Origin: Candidatus Desantisiibacteriota bacterium
Lineage (GTDB): Bacteria > JACRDZ01
Reading direction: 5' to 3'
DNA: 5,383 bases
Assembly (NCBI GenBank): GCA_016209155.1
Contig: JACQWU010000045.1
Location: forward strand, 1 to 5,383
Shown: positions 5,376 through 5,383 of the stretch, one piece after another
Layout: every line of letters begins with the position of its first letter
How positions within the stretch are numbered: position 1 is the first letter of the stretch
Program-made: the position numbers and the translations under genes
Notes under the pieces: model-generated
Told to the model about the DNA's origin: nothing
Databases searched by the model: none
The model's input: only the letters and a program-made list of their open reading frames with translations

Positions 5376-5383
5376 GGGTTTAC

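Noticed and set aside
4866-5383. Integron cassette with an attC site around the toxin-antitoxin pair
   Set aside because: The palindrome lacks the conserved core boxes (GTTRRRY/RYYYAAC). GTTTAC at the right edge does not fit, and no integrase is visible.
5354-5383. Rho-independent terminator after the toxin
   Set aside because: The stem is perfect but AT-rich, and GGGTTTAC follows rather than a T run.

Overview
The window is AT-rich bacterial DNA, densely packed with genes. It carries a haem-c protein, a multi-pass membrane sensor kinase and an HD-GYP response regulator. Together these suggest a low-GC Gram-negative bacterium with respiratory chemistry and c-di-GMP signalling. Nitrospirota- or Desulfobacterota-like lineages would fit, but the sequence alone does not fix the phylum.

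Layout. Positions 1-508 (minus) hold the first 169 codons of a 5-formyltetrahydrofolate cyclo-ligase gene that runs off the left edge. A 110-bp divergent intergenic region follows, with a perfect TTGACA-17-TATAAT promoter facing right. That promoter drives a two-haem c-type cytochrome gene (619-1190), which is broken by a one-base frameshift at a CCCC run. rsmI (1187-2029) overlaps the cytochrome stop by ATGA. rsmI converges on a minus-strand two-component pair, and the two stop codons overlap within TTAA. In transcription order the pair is a membrane histidine kinase (4832-3060) and an HD-GYP response regulator (3006-2026), 53 bp apart. At the right edge (4870-5350, plus) lies a RelE/ParE-type toxin with an antitoxin that lacks its N-terminal part. 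A perfect 9-bp-arm palindrome (5354-5375) follows the toxin.

How the genes work together. The kinase and regulator look like a cognate pair. The kinase would sense a signal through its membrane domain and pass phosphate to Asp62 of the regulator, whose HD-GYP output would hydrolyse c-di-GMP. The kinase also has about 130 residues after its ATPase domain that resemble a GGDEF fold without the GGDEF motif, so it may itself sense a nucleotide.

The most unusual spot is near 4866-4877. There the 5' end of the kinase gene and the 5' end of the antitoxin gene both appear cut off at the same point. An octamer found at that junction (AATTTTGC) recurs in the palindrome just past the toxin. This looks like capture of a partial toxin-antitoxin fragment into the kinase gene, or an assembly join. 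I see no RNA genes, CRISPR arrays or transposases.
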